Shown in pieces: positions 34,604-44,108 of a DNA stretch of 58,214 nt (positions are counted from its first letter, which is position 1; each line of letters opens with the position of its first letter). The position numbers and the translations under genes were made by a program. The notes under the pieces are model-generated. The model was not told where the DNA came from. It worked only from the letters and a program-made list of their open reading frames with translations, and searched no databases. The stretch is from DASRDR01 sp044867785 (GTDB taxonomy: Bacteria; Methylomirabilota; Methylomirabilia; Rokubacteriales; DASRDR01). The stretch spans positions 1 to 58,214 of the forward strand of contig JBIOVM010000159.1 of assembly GCA_044867785.1 (NCBI GenBank), read 5' to 3'.

Positions 34604-35466
34604 TCGATCCGATCTTCCTGGCCGAGGCCGCGATCAACGGCATCATGCTGGGCGGGATCCTCGCCCTGCTCGCCCTCGGTCTGAACCTCATCTTCGGTGT
34701 CATCGACATCGTGTGGATCGTGTACGTGGACCTGGTGATGCTGTGCATGTACGCGATCTACTTCACGAACCAGGTCCACGGCTGGCCGTTCTGGCTCGCC
34801 GCTCTGATCTCGCTGGGCCTGGGCGCGCTCCTCGGCGTCGGCGTGCACGTCCTCGTCATCTCGCCGATCCTCGCGAGCCCGCCGATCAACCAGCTGCTCG
34901 CGACCGGCGGGCTCCTTTTCTTCATCCAGTCGCTCGCGACGTTCCTCTGGACGACCGACCACCGGAGCGTCCGCTTCTCCCTGCCGAGCTTCGAGATCGG
35001 GGGGATCTTCCTGCCCGCCACGCGGCTCATCCCGTTCGGCATCTCGATCCTCGCGATGCTCGGGCTCTACCTCTTCCTCACGCGCACCTTCATGGGCACC
35101 GCCATCCGCGCGGTGGCGCAGGACCGCGACGCCATGGCCCTGATGGGCGCCGATCCCCGGCGGGTCTACGTCGTGACGTCGGCGGTGGGTGGCCTGATGG
35201 CCGGCCTCGCGGGGGCCTTGCTGGTTTTCCAGTACTCGGTGCATCCGTTCTTCGGCGGCCAGTTCGGGCCGCTCACGTTCATGATCTGCGTCCTGGGCGG
35301 GCTCGGGAACATGGTGGGAGCCTTCGTGGCGTCGTTCGTGATGAGCGGGATCATCTCGATCGCGGGCGTCATCTGGTCCACCGAGATGGGCTACGTCATC
35401 GCCTTCGTGGTCTTCATCGTCATGATGTTCCTCCGGCCGGCCGGTATCCTGGCGAGGCGCGAGTGA
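34600..35466 (+). CDS. livH: ABC permease, LivH type
   Basis: The 288-residue inner-membrane permease has about eight hydrophobic helices. It starts at GTG overlapping livF. LivH-family landmarks are GLNLIFGVIDIVWIVYVDLVM near the N-terminus and TAIRAVAQDRDAMALMGADP in the cytoplasmic loop that meets the ATPases. It usually forms the channel with LivM. Confidence 0.9.
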
Positions 35467-36446
35467 ATCGGGCGGTCGGCGGCATCCTCGCGGCTCTGCT
35501 CCTGGTCGCGCCGTTCCTCCTGGCCGGGGGGACCGGGCAGTACGTCCTCCACGTCTTGATCCAGATGTTCATCTGGTCGTTCGTAGGCCAGGCGTGGTCG
35601 CTCATGGGCCGCTTCGGCCTGGTGTCCCTGGGGCACGGGGCGTTCCTCGGGCTCGGCGCCTACACGGTGGCGCTCCTCTGGAACTTCTTCCACCTGTCGC
35701 CCTGGATCGGGGCGGTGGTCGCGGTGGTGGGCACCGGACTCTTCGCGGCGGTCGTCGCCTACCCCTGCTCCCGGTTCCGGGTGGTGGGCCACTACTTCGC
35801 GCTCGTGACGCTGGCGGTCGGCGAGGTGATCCGGCTCCTTATCATCGCCGAGCGCGACTGGACCGGCGGCTCTCTCGGGCTCACGCTCAAGACGGCCGGT
35901 ACGAGCAGCCTCCTCGCCGTGCAGTTCGCCGACCGGCGGATCTTCTACTACGGGACGCTCGTGCTCTGGGCGATGGGGCTCTGGGTGTGGTGGCGCCTCG
36001 ATCGCTCGATGGCCCGCGCCGCCATGGAGGCGATCGGGGAGGACGAGACCGCCGCGGCGTCGGTCGGGATCCACGTCACGCGGTTCAAGATTGGCGTCAC
36101 CGTGCTGTCGGCCGCGCTGACCGCGGTGGGCGGCGTCGCCTACGCGCAGTACATCACCTACGTCAATCCGGAGACGCTCGCCGGGATCGGCGTGTCCCTG
36201 CGCATCGTGTTCGCGGTGGTGCTGGGCGGGATGTACACGCTCCTCGGCCCGACCGTCGGCACCGTGCTCACCATCGCGCTGAGCGAGTCGTTGCGCATCG
36301 CTTTCGGGCTCAAGTTCATCGGCATGGCCGAGACGATCTACGGCCTCCTGTTGGTGCTTTTCATCATCTTCCTGCCGGCTGGCATCTGGGGAGGGCTCAC
36401 CCGCGCGCTGGCGCGCCTGCCGCGCACGGCGGGTACCGCGGCGTGA
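35463..36446 (+). CDS. livM: ABC permease, LivM type
   Basis: The 327-residue inner-membrane permease has eight to ten helices. Typical motifs are WSLMGRFGLVSLGHGAFLGL (about 45-64) and AAMEAIGEDETAAASVGI in the ATPase-contact loop. The GTG start overlaps livH (GTGA), and the stop overlaps the next gene (GTGA). Confidence 0.92.
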   Translation: MNRAVGGILAALLLVAPFLLAGGTGQYVLHVLIQMFIWSFVGQAWSLMGRFGLVSLGHGAFLGLGAYTVALLWNFFHLSPWIGAVVAVVGTGLFAAVVAYPCSRFRVVGHYFALVTLAVGEVIRLLIIAERDWTGGSLGLTLKTAGTSSLLAVQFADRRIFYYGTLVLWAMGLWVWWRLDRSMARAAMEAIGEDETAAASVGIHVTRFKIGVTVLSAALTAVGGVAYAQYITYVNPETLAGIGVSLRIVFAVVLGGMYTLLGPTVGTVLTIALSESLRIAFGLKFIGMAETIYGLLLVLFIIFLPAGIWGGLTRALARLPRTAGTAA

Positions 36447-37303
36447 ACGCCCGGCGCCGCGCGCTCCGACAGCTCGTCGAGCGCCGGCAGGGGCTCGTCG
36501 TGCCGGGCGCCTACGATGCCCTGTCCGCCCGGCTCGTCGAGCAGGCCGGCTTTCCCGCCGTCTACATGACCGGCTTCGGCGTCTCGGCGGCGCGGCTCGG
36601 CTTGCCCGATCTCGGATTCGCCGGCCTGAGCGAGATGGTGGACCAGGCGCGGAACCTCGCCGGTGCGGTGTCGATCCCCCTCATCGCGGACGCCGACACC
36701 GGCTACGGCAGCGCGCTGCAGGTGCGGCGCACCGTACAGCAGTACGAGCAGGCCGGCGTGGCCGGACTGCATCTCGAGGACCAGGTGGCGCCGAAGCGCT
36801 GCGGCCATCTCCCGGGGAAGCAGGTGGTGCCAGCCGACGAGTTCGTCGGGCGCATCCGGGCGGCGGTCGAGGCGCGCACCGACCCCGACCTCCTGATCAT
36901 CGCCCGCACCGACGCCATCGCCGTCACGGGATTCGACGACGCGGTCGAGCGGGCGGCGGCCGCGGCCCGGGCCGGCGCGGACGTGCTCTTCGTGGAGGCG
37001 CCGACCTCGGACGCCGAGATCGAAGCCCTCCCACGGCGGCTCGACCGGCCGCTCCTCTTCAACTACGCGCCGAGCGGCCGCACCCCGCTCGTGCCCTTCG
37101 CCCGGCTCCGCGAGTTGGGCTACGGGGTGGTCATCCTGCCGGTCGACCTCCTGTTCACGGCGACTCGCGCCATGCAGCGAGCGCTCGTCGAGCTCCGCGA
37201 CCAGGACGCGACTCCGCGCGACCGCGACCGCCTCGTCTCGTTCCAGGAGTTCTGCGACCTCATCGGCCTTCCGCAGCAGCTCAGCCTCGGGCAGCGCTAC
37301 TGA
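36443..37303 (+). CDS. Isocitrate lyase / phosphoenolpyruvate mutase family enzyme
   Basis: The 286-residue TIM-barrel enzyme has the family signature KRCGHLPGK after LHLEDQ, and metal/substrate residues in IADADTGYG and ARTDA. The length fits methylisocitrate lyase, 2,3-dimethylmalate lyase or oxaloacetase, not classical isocitrate lyase. It cleaves a C-C or C-P bond next to a carboxylate. The start GTG overlaps livM, so it is made together with the transporter. I infer that the transported compound or its product is the substrate. Confidence 0.85.
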   Translation: MNARRRALRQLVERRQGLVVPGAYDALSARLVEQAGFPAVYMTGFGVSAARLGLPDLGFAGLSEMVDQARNLAGAVSIPLIADADTGYGSALQVRRTVQQYEQAGVAGLHLEDQVAPKRCGHLPGKQVVPADEFVGRIRAAVEARTDPDLLIIARTDAIAVTGFDDAVERAAAAARAGADVLFVEAPTSDAEIEALPRRLDRPLLFNYAPSGRTPLVPFARLRELGYGVVILPVDLLFTATRAMQRALVELRDQDATPRDRDRLVSFQEFCDLIGLPQQLSLGQRY

Positions 37304-37322
37304 CCGGAGGCCCGCTTCGGCA

Positions 37323-37351
37323 TTGACAGGGCCGACGGGCGGGGGTCAGAC
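37323..37351 (+). promoter_or_regulatory. Weak sigma-70-type promoter candidate for the TRAP operon
   Basis: TTGACA (37323-37328) is a consensus -35, but the sequence 17-18 nt later (TCAGAC/CAGACT) is a poor -10. It is placed 64 nt before the ATG of the TRAP binding protein. Confidence 0.33.
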
Positions 37352-37414
37352 TTTCCCTCTCGAGCGATTCTCCGCACCCGTTCCAGTCACATGCTGAGCC
37401 GGAGGAGGCAGACC

Positions 37415-38407
37415 ATGCGAGCAGGATGGGCGAGCGTGGCGGTGGCGGTGCTGCTGACCGCGGGCGGAACGGCTTCGAGCACCGCACAGACCCGCGAGAT
37501 GACCCTGGGCAACGTCAATCCGGCCAAGCACGGCACGACCCTGGCCGCGGACCAGTTCGTCGCCAAGGTCGGCGAGCTGACCGGCGGGAAGCTGAAGATC
37601 ATCCACCACCACTCGGGGGCGCTGGGGGGTGAGCGGGAGGTGGCCCAGCAGATCCAGCTTGGCACGGTGGACTTCGGCCCCATCACGGCGGCCCCCATGT
37701 CCACGCTGGTCCCCGAGCTCTCGGCCCTCCAGCTCCCGTATCTGTTCCGGGACTACCAGCACGTCTACGCGGCGCTCGACGGGAACGACACCCTGCGGAA
37801 GTACTACGACGGCGTCCTGGATCGGAAGGGCTTCAAGCTCGTCGCGTTCATCGCCGCCGGCTACCGGGGGATCTACGGTCACTACCCGATCAACTCGATC
37901 GCCGACGTGAAGGGCAAGAAGGTGCGAGTGCAGGAGGACAAGATCCTGGTGGCCACGTTCAAGGCCCTCGGGATGATCTCGACGCCGATCGCCTTCCCCG
38001 AGGTGGCGACCGCGCTCCAGACCAAGGTCATCGACTTCGCCGAGGGCGGGATCAACACCTACTACCACAACAAGTTCTACGACATCGTGAAGAACGTGGC
38101 CGATGTCCGCCACACCCACCAGGTGGTCGTGCTGGTCATGTCCAAGGCGTCGTGGGGCAAGGTGGACGGAGAGACGCAGAAGGCCCTGGTCGAGGCGGGC
38201 CGCTTCGCCGAGCAGTGGAACCGCAAGTTCATCCTGGACGAGGACCGCTCGATCCAGAACGACGTGAAGGCGAAGGGCGCCACGATCACGAAGCCCGACC
38301 CGACGCCGTTCCGCGAGGCGACGAAGGGCGTCTACGACGAGTTCTACGCCACGCCCGCGGGCCAGGATGCCCGCAAGATCGTCGAGCACATCCTGAGCCT
38401 GAAGTGA
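37415..38407 (+). CDS. dctP: TRAP transporter substrate-binding protein, DctP type
   Basis: The 330-residue periplasmic binder has a signal peptide (about 1-25, near SSTAQ). GALGGEREVAQQIQLGTVDFG and VRVQEDKILVATFKALG are DctP-family marks; the Arg in KVRVQ normally holds the ligand carboxylate. ATG 37415 has GGAGGAGG 6 nt upstream; an earlier ATG (37391) has none. It is the first gene of a TRAP operon. The ligand is probably an organic acid. Confidence 0.9.
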   Translation: MRAGWASVAVAVLLTAGGTASSTAQTREMTLGNVNPAKHGTTLAADQFVAKVGELTGGKLKIIHHHSGALGGEREVAQQIQLGTVDFGPITAAPMSTLVPELSALQLPYLFRDYQHVYAALDGNDTLRKYYDGVLDRKGFKLVAFIAAGYRGIYGHYPINSIADVKGKKVRVQEDKILVATFKALGMISTPIAFPEVATALQTKVIDFAEGGINTYYHNKFYDIVKNVADVRHTHQVVVLVMSKASWGKVDGETQKALVEAGRFAEQWNRKFILDEDRSIQNDVKAKGATITKPDPTPFREATKGVYDEFYATPAGQDARKIVEHILSLK

Positions 38408-38450
38408 CCATCGGCCCGGCCGTCCCGGCACGCCCGCTGGCCGGCTCGGC

Positions 38451-38918
38451 GTGAAGCGGTTCTACGACGGCCTCGGTCTGCTCGGCGGCGCGATCCTCGC
38501 CGTCATGACCGGGGCCGTCTTCCTCCAGGTCGTCCTGCGCTACGTCTTTCGAACCGGCGTCGAGGGCCTGGACGAGGTGCCGCGCTACCTGTTCGTCTGG
38601 CTCGTGATGATCGGGGCGGCGGCGGCCATGGCGCGCGGCGAGCACACCGCGCTCGTCTATTTCCGAGACCGCCTGGGCCCGGTCGGTCGCACGGCGCTGT
38701 CGATCCTGACCACCGCGTTCGGGATGCTCCTCTTCCTTTCGATGATCCGATCGAGCCTGGTGCTCGTGCCCAACGCGAACCTCCAGACGAGCCCGGGACT
38801 GCGTCTCCCGCTCGGCTACGTGTATGCCGCGGTGCCGGTCGGGGCCGCGCTCATCCTCCTTCCCATGGCCCGGGAGCTGTGGGGCGCCTGGCGCGAGCTG
38901 TGGCCGAGACGCTCCTGA
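38451..38918 (+). CDS. dctQ: TRAP transporter small permease, DctQ type
   Basis: The 155-residue inner-membrane protein has four helices (about 7-30, 45-65, 80-105, 122-142). It carries the DctQ marks FLQVVLRYVF and EVPRYLFVWLVMIGAA. It starts at GTG without a clear ribosome site. The end overlaps the large permease by 19 nt. Confidence 0.87.
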   Translation: MKRFYDGLGLLGGAILAVMTGAVFLQVVLRYVFRTGVEGLDEVPRYLFVWLVMIGAAAAMARGEHTALVYFRDRLGPVGRTALSILTTAFGMLLFLSMIRSSLVLVPNANLQTSPGLRLPLGYVYAAVPVGAALILLPMARELWGAWRELWPRRS

Positions 38919-40186
38919 TCGTCTTCGTCCTGTGCACGGCGCTCGGCATGCCGATCGCGCTCGCACTGGGGGTCGGAACCCTCGCCGCCTCGACCTTCTT
39001 CCCCGCGCTGAACCCGATCATCATTCCCGGCCGGCTGGTGGGGCTCCTGTCCGACTCGTTCATCCTCCTGTCGGCGCCCCTCTTCATCCTGGCCGGCAAC
39101 ATCGCCGCGCGGGGCGGGGTCGCGCGGGCGATCATCGACCTCGCGACCGTCCTCGTCGGCCGCTTTCGGGGCGGCCTGGCATACGTCAACATCGTCGACA
39201 GCCTGTTCTTCGGCGGGATCTCCGGCTCGGCCGTGGCCGACGTCTCGGCCCTCGGCACCTTCCTCATCCCCCAGATGGTGCGCAAGGGCTACGACAAGGA
39301 CTTCTCGACGGTCCTCACGATCTGCACCGCGATCCTCGCGCCGATCATCCCGCCCTCCATCGTCGCCGTCATCTTCGCGTGGATGGCCGACGAGTCCGTG
39401 GCGGCCGTCTTCGCGGGTGGCTATGTCCCGGGCTTGATGGTGGCGATCGGGATGGCGGTGCCGACGTTCATCATCGCGCGCCAGCGCAACTATCCGCGGG
39501 AGCCGGCCCCGACGCTGCGGAGCTTCCTGGACGCCCTGGGGAAGGCGCTGCCCGGCCTCATGATCCCGGTCATCATCATGGGGGGGATCGTCGTCGGGCT
39601 CTTCACCCCGACCGAGGCCGCGGCGGTGGCCGTCGTCTACGCGCTCGTCGTGCCGCCCCTCTTCTACTGGGAGCTCCGCCTGCGGGACGTGCCGGGGATC
39701 TTCGCGGACTCGGCCCGCCTGAGTGGCGTGATCGGCCTCATCATCGGGCTGGTGGGCGCGTTCGGGTGGGTGCTGACCTATTCGAAGTTCCCGTTCACGG
39801 TAGCGATGGCGATCCAGTCCATCGCGCCGAGCTCGTGGATGTTCATGGTCCTGATCATCGTTCTCTACCTGTTCCTGGGCACGTTCCTCACCCCGTCGGA
39901 GATCATCCTCGTGACCGTGCCGGTGCTCCTCCCGGTCGCCGAGACGCTTCGCATCCATCCGATCCACTTCGGCATGGTATGCGTCATCGCCTCCGCCGTG
40001 GGTCATGTGACACCACCCGTCGGGCTCTGCCTCTTTCTCGGAATGGCCATCAGCGGTCTCCCGATGGAGAAGCTCCTCCGGCCGCTCGTGCCCTTCCTGA
40101 TCTCGATCGTGGCGGTGCTCCTGATCGTCGCCTTCGTGCCGGAGAGCGTGCTGTTCGTGCCCCGCGTGCTCGGCTTCGTCAAGTGA
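38900..40186 (+). CDS. dctM: TRAP transporter large permease, DctM type
   Basis: The 428-residue inner-membrane protein has about 12 helices. DctM landmarks are SLFFGGISGSAVADVSALGT, PPSIVAVIFAWMADESVAAVF and the late TPPVGLCLFLGMAI. This is the Na+-driven transport subunit. I start at GTG 38900 (VAETLLIVF); a GTG at 38879 with GGGAG upstream is the alternative. The stop overlaps sixA as GTGA. Confidence 0.92.
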   Translation: MAETLLIVFVLCTALGMPIALALGVGTLAASTFFPALNPIIIPGRLVGLLSDSFILLSAPLFILAGNIAARGGVARAIIDLATVLVGRFRGGLAYVNIVDSLFFGGISGSAVADVSALGTFLIPQMVRKGYDKDFSTVLTICTAILAPIIPPSIVAVIFAWMADESVAAVFAGGYVPGLMVAIGMAVPTFIIARQRNYPREPAPTLRSFLDALGKALPGLMIPVIIMGGIVVGLFTPTEAAAVAVVYALVVPPLFYWELRLRDVPGIFADSARLSGVIGLIIGLVGAFGWVLTYSKFPFTVAMAIQSIAPSSWMFMVLIIVLYLFLGTFLTPSEIILVTVPVLLPVAETLRIHPIHFGMVCVIASAVGHVTPPVGLCLFLGMAISGLPMEKLLRPLVPFLISIVAVLLIVAFVPESVLFVPRVLGFVK

Positions 40187-40647
40187 AGGTGTACCTCGTG
40201 CGCCACGGCAGCGCGGCGCCGGGCGCGGACGACCGGGTGCGGCCTCTCACGCCCCGAGGGCGTCGCGAGGTGGAGGCGACGGCCGGGAGCCTGGCGGCCC
40301 GCGGGATCAGAGTGGCCGAGATCCGACACTCCGGGCTCGTCCGCGCCCGCGAGACCGCGGAGATCCTGGAGCGGACGCTGGCGCCCCCGCACGGCGTCCA
40401 CGAGACCACGGGCCTCTTGCCGGAGGATGATCCGGCCGTCGCGGCCGCCGAGCTCGCGCTGGCGGCGGAGCCTCTCATGCTGGTGGGTCATCTGCCGCAT
40501 CTCGCGCGGCTCGGCGCGGCGCTCGTTCCGGGCCCGATGCTCGAGCGCGTCCAGTTCGCTCCCGGGACGGCGGTCGGGCTCCGGCGCGCCCCGGACGGCT
40601 GGCATGTCGAGCTGATCGTCCCGGAGCGCCCGGGAGGCGCCCGCTAG
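40183..40647 (+). CDS. sixA: SixA-type phosphohistidine phosphatase
   Basis: The 154-residue histidine-phosphatase-fold protein has the catalytic YLVRHGSAAP at the N-terminus and a second His in LVGHLPHLARL, with PLTPRGRREV as the short-family mark. SixA in E. coli dephosphorylates phosphohistidine of signalling and PTS carrier proteins. Here it is translationally coupled to dctM (GTGA overlap), an unusual neighbour. Its stop TAG shares a G with the next start. Confidence 0.82.
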   Translation: MKVYLVRHGSAAPGADDRVRPLTPRGRREVEATAGSLAARGIRVAEIRHSGLVRARETAEILERTLAPPHGVHETTGLLPEDDPAVAAAELALAAEPLMLVGHLPHLARLGAALVPGPMLERVQFAPGTAVGLRRAPDGWHVELIVPERPGGAR

Positions 40648-41873
40648 TGCCGCACCTCGTCTGCGTACAGTGCGGAGCCGCCGCGTCGCTTGGCCCCGCG
40701 TTCGAGGGCTGTCGTGCGTGCGTGGCTCACCCGCCGGCGGCGCTCGAGGTCGCGTACGACTACGCGGCGCTTGCCGCGCAAGGGACGCTCGCGGCGCTGG
40801 CGACGCGCGCCGGCGGTCTCTGGCGGTTCCGGGAGCTCCTGCCGGCGCCGGCGGCGGCGCCGGTGGTGAGCCTCGCGGAGGGCGCGACGCCGCTCGTCCG
40901 GCTGGAAGGTCCCACGGGCGCCCGCATCTGGCTGAAGGACGAGACGCGGAACCCGACCGGATCCTTCAAGGACCGGCTCCACGCCGTGTCGATCACGATG
41001 GCCCGGCTCCTCGGCTTCGAGAAGGCCGTGGCGTCCACGACGGGGAACCACGGCACCGCCCTGGCGGCCTACGCCGCGCGGGCCGGCATGCAGGCCCTCG
41101 TGTTCTGCGATCCGCGGGCGCCGCTGGTCCAGCGGCGCCTGATGCAGCTCTTCGGGGCCCGAGTCGTGGTCCTCGCTGACCGCGGCCGCCACGTCGGGTG
41201 GCTCGTTCGCGAGCGGGGCTGGTACCCATCCACCGGCATGACCCCCGAGCCGGTCGGCACGCCGTACGGCGTGGAGGGCTACAAGACGATCGGCCACGAG
41301 ATCTTCTTCCAGCTCGGCGGCCGGTTTCCGCAGCGGGTGCTGGTGCCGACCTCGGGAGGCGACGCGATCTATGGTCCCTGGAAGGGCTTCCGCGAGCTCC
41401 GGGCGCTCGGCGCGCCGGGCGCATTGCCGCGCATGGTCGCCGTCCAGGCGGCCGGCTGCGACCCGATCGTTCGCGGCTGGCGCGCGGGCGCCATGAGCGT
41501 GCCGGTGCACCCGGACCCCCGGACCATCGCGGTGTCGATCGCCGACGAGACCGGCGGGCCCGCCTCGCTCCGAGCCCTCGCCGAGTCGGGCGGCGCGGCG
41601 GAGGCGGTGTCGGAGACGGCGATCGTCGATGCGATGCGGCGGCTCGCCGGGCAGGGGATCGCCGTCGAGCCGTCCTCGGCGGCGTCCGTCGCGGCGGCGC
41701 TCGCCCTGGCGGCGCGCGGCGAGCTCGACGCCGACGAGGACGTCGTGTGCGTCCTGACTGGGGCCGGCGCGAAGTGGCCGGATGCCCTCGTCGACGCGCT
41801 GACGCCGCGCGAGCTCGTGGACGCGAGCCCGGGGGCCGTGCGGGCGTGGATCGACGCCGCCGTCTCCGCCTGA
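40647..41873 (+). CDS. Threonine-synthase-like PLP enzyme
   Basis: The 408-residue fold-type II PLP enzyme has the PLP Lys in TGSFKDR and the phosphate loop in TTGNHGT and VPTSGGDAIYG. An N-terminal Cys pattern (CVQC ... CRAC, about 6-24) suggests a zinc ribbon, as in one threonine synthase sub-group. Its identity could also be cysteate/2,3-diaminopropionate synthase or a dehydratase. The GTG overlaps the sixA stop by one base. It is probably the last gene of the TRAP operon. Confidence 0.75.
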   Translation: MPHLVCVQCGAAASLGPAFEGCRACVAHPPAALEVAYDYAALAAQGTLAALATRAGGLWRFRELLPAPAAAPVVSLAEGATPLVRLEGPTGARIWLKDETRNPTGSFKDRLHAVSITMARLLGFEKAVASTTGNHGTALAAYAARAGMQALVFCDPRAPLVQRRLMQLFGARVVVLADRGRHVGWLVRERGWYPSTGMTPEPVGTPYGVEGYKTIGHEIFFQLGGRFPQRVLVPTSGGDAIYGPWKGFRELRALGAPGALPRMVAVQAAGCDPIVRGWRAGAMSVPVHPDPRTIAVSIADETGGPASLRALAESGGAAEAVSETAIVDAMRRLAGQGIAVEPSSAASVAAALALAARGELDADEDVVCVLTGAGAKWPDALVDALTPRELVDASPGAVRAWIDAAVSA

Positions 41874-42075
41874 CGGCGCGTCCGGGTCGCGCGAAGAGGG
41901 CGCGCCGGGCCGGTTCGCCGGCGTAACGGCCGCCCACGCACCCCGCCGGGCGCGTCCCCGCTCGGGCCGGTGGCGACGCCGGTGGCGCTTGCGAGCGCCG
42001 GGGTCCGGCGGGATGATGGACGGGCTCGAGCGCGCCCGATCCACCGCCGCCGCGGGCCGAGCCGAGGAGCGCCGC

Positions 42076-43932
42076 ATGAAGCCCTTCGTGGTGAACCGCT
42101 ACGGCCGGATCGTCTTTCCATTCAACTTCTTCCCCGAGCTCGACTTCTCGATCTTCCAGACCCTCGAGCAGTTCGCGGCGGTGATCCGCCGCGATTTCGA
42201 GGAGAAGGCCCCGACCGAGACGGAGATCGTCGCCCGGGTGGAGGGGCGAGAGTACAAGAGCCGCTACGAGCTCCTTCGCGACCTGGCGCTGAACTTGTTT
42301 TGGGTGAACCGGTACGCGATGACCATGTACCGGAAGCAGCCGACCAGATGGCGGGACGTGGCGCGGTCCCGCGACGACGTCTTCCTGCCGGTGTTCCGCG
42401 CCTGGGATGCGGGCCAGCTGGTGAGCGCCATCGAGGGCGGCTACCGGGCGCTGCCGCCCACGTGGGACGAAGGGACGGAGACGAAGGTCTTCAGCACGCT
42501 GATCGACATCTTCCGCCACAAGAAGGGGGTGGGCGCGGAGCTGCCGGCCCTGAAGCCGACCGTCGCCGAGATCCTTGCCAACCCGAAGAACCTGACGTAC
42601 CACCTCCTCGCGTACAACCCGGACTACCCGCGCTACGGCCACGACGATCTGATCGAATGCGGCCACCCAGTGCCCGAGCTGGAGGCCCTGCTGCGTCAGA
42701 CGATGGTGCTCCACAACCAGTACCCCTGGGATCGGGCCAAGACGCGGTTGATCGAGATCGGCCAGGTGCAGGCGGACGACTTCGTCGTCGTCTTCCAACC
42801 ACGGAGCGACGAGGTCCTCCAGTTCATCCGACGCGCCAAGGGCTCGCGGCGAACGCGGCCCCGACGGCCGGAGCCCGCCGACGCCCGCCCGCCGGTCGCC
42901 CCGCTCCCGCCGGTCGACGTGCGCGCGCGATTCCGGGTCCTGCCCCGGCTGGAGGCCCTCGCCGTGTACCGAGGCGAGCATGCCTGCACGAACGACGACC
43001 TCATCCGGAACGCGGCGTGGTGCTGGTCGCCGATGACGGCGGTCGAGATCCTGGCGAAGACCGGCATCGAGCAGCGGCTCTACTCCGAGCTCGAGCTCGA
43101 CCACATGGCGCTGCTGGCGGCTCAGGGGGCCCTCGCGAAGGCTCGGCGGCGCCCCGTGGAGATCGGCGGGGTGCTCTTTTGCTCGTGCACGCGCACGAAG
43201 ATGATGCCCTCGCTGGCGACCTGGCTCTCCGGGCAGCTCGGCATGCTCCAGACGCATGCATCGGTCGACATGGTGGCGGCCTGCGCCGGCCTCCCGTACG
43301 GACTCGCGGAAGCGGTGCGGCTCCTTCAGGAGGTCGAGCGCCCCGTGCTGGTCGTGTGCGGCGAGAAATTCTCCGACAAGATCGGGACGGTCCGGACGTC
43401 GCGGATGATCTTCGGCGACGGCGCCGCGGCGCTCGTCGTCGGCCCGGCCCCGCCCGGCGCCGGCTCGGACGTCGAGTACTTCCAGACGTACGCGAGCGGG
43501 CCCATGCCGGAAGTCGATTCGATCGTCTGGCCGAACCCGGACTTCGACAACAACATCACGGTGTTCGGCCCGGACGTGCGCGCCCTGGTCAAGCGCTATC
43601 TCGACCAGATGCTGGGCGAGCTCCGTGGCCTCCCGCACCCCGACGGTCAGCCGGGCTCGCTCTTGGACGCGATCGAGCTCGTCGTGCCTCACCAGGCGAA
43701 CAAGACCATGGTCGTGGCGATGACGCGGGCGGCCGGCGTGGCGCCCGAGCGCCTGTACTTCGACATCGAGCGAGTCGGCAACACGTCGTCGGCCAGCATT
43801 CCGATCGCGCTCCACGACGCCGCCCGCGAGGGCGTCCTCGACCGCCCGATGCGCGTGTTCGCCCCGGGTTTCGGGGCCGGCGCGGTGGGCGGTTACGCCG
43901 TGCTGCGCGTCGATCCCGCCATCATGGCCTGA
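42076..43932 (+). CDS. KAS III-type ketoacyl synthase with unknown N-terminal domain
   Basis: The protein has 618 residues. The C-terminal 330 (about 287-618) are a FabH/KAS III thiolase fold with the full triad: Cys403 in VAACAGLPYG, His539 in VPHQANKTM and Asn569 in RVGNTSSAS. The end GFGAGAVGGYAVL is also typical. Residues 1-255 are mixed helices and strands (RYGRIVFPFNFFPELDFS, YELLRDLALNLFWVNRYAM) that I cannot assign, joined by an Arg/Pro-rich linker (255-285). GAGGAG lies upstream of ATG 42076. The enzyme could condense an acyl group with malonyl-ACP or act as an acyltransferase. It stands next to a RiPP-like leader peptide and an adenylase. Confidence 0.82.
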   Translation: MKPFVVNRYGRIVFPFNFFPELDFSIFQTLEQFAAVIRRDFEEKAPTETEIVARVEGREYKSRYELLRDLALNLFWVNRYAMTMYRKQPTRWRDVARSRDDVFLPVFRAWDAGQLVSAIEGGYRALPPTWDEGTETKVFSTLIDIFRHKKGVGAELPALKPTVAEILANPKNLTYHLLAYNPDYPRYGHDDLIECGHPVPELEALLRQTMVLHNQYPWDRAKTRLIEIGQVQADDFVVVFQPRSDEVLQFIRRAKGSRRTRPRRPEPADARPPVAPLPPVDVRARFRVLPRLEALAVYRGEHACTNDDLIRNAAWCWSPMTAVEILAKTGIEQRLYSELELDHMALLAAQGALAKARRRPVEIGGVLFCSCTRTKMMPSLATWLSGQLGMLQTHASVDMVAACAGLPYGLAEAVRLLQEVERPVLVVCGEKFSDKIGTVRTSRMIFGDGAAALVVGPAPPGAGSDVEYFQTYASGPMPEVDSIVWPNPDFDNNITVFGPDVRALVKRYLDQMLGELRGLPHPDGQPGSLLDAIELVVPHQANKTMVVAMTRAAGVAPERLYFDIERVGNTSSASIPIALHDAAREGVLDRPMRVFAPGFGAGAVGGYAVLRVDPAIMA

Positions 43933-44108
43933 CGGGCGACTGGATCGCGGCTCGGACTCCCGCCCTGCCGCGCCGTTTCTCGCTCCGGCCATCCCGCGGT
44001 ACGATGCCTCGTCGTCGCGACGCCGGCGCGGAGAAAGCGATGGAGTCGACCGAGCGGCCGCGTATGATGGGTGCGTCGTCAACCATGCGTTTGCGAGGAG
44101 CGATGAGG

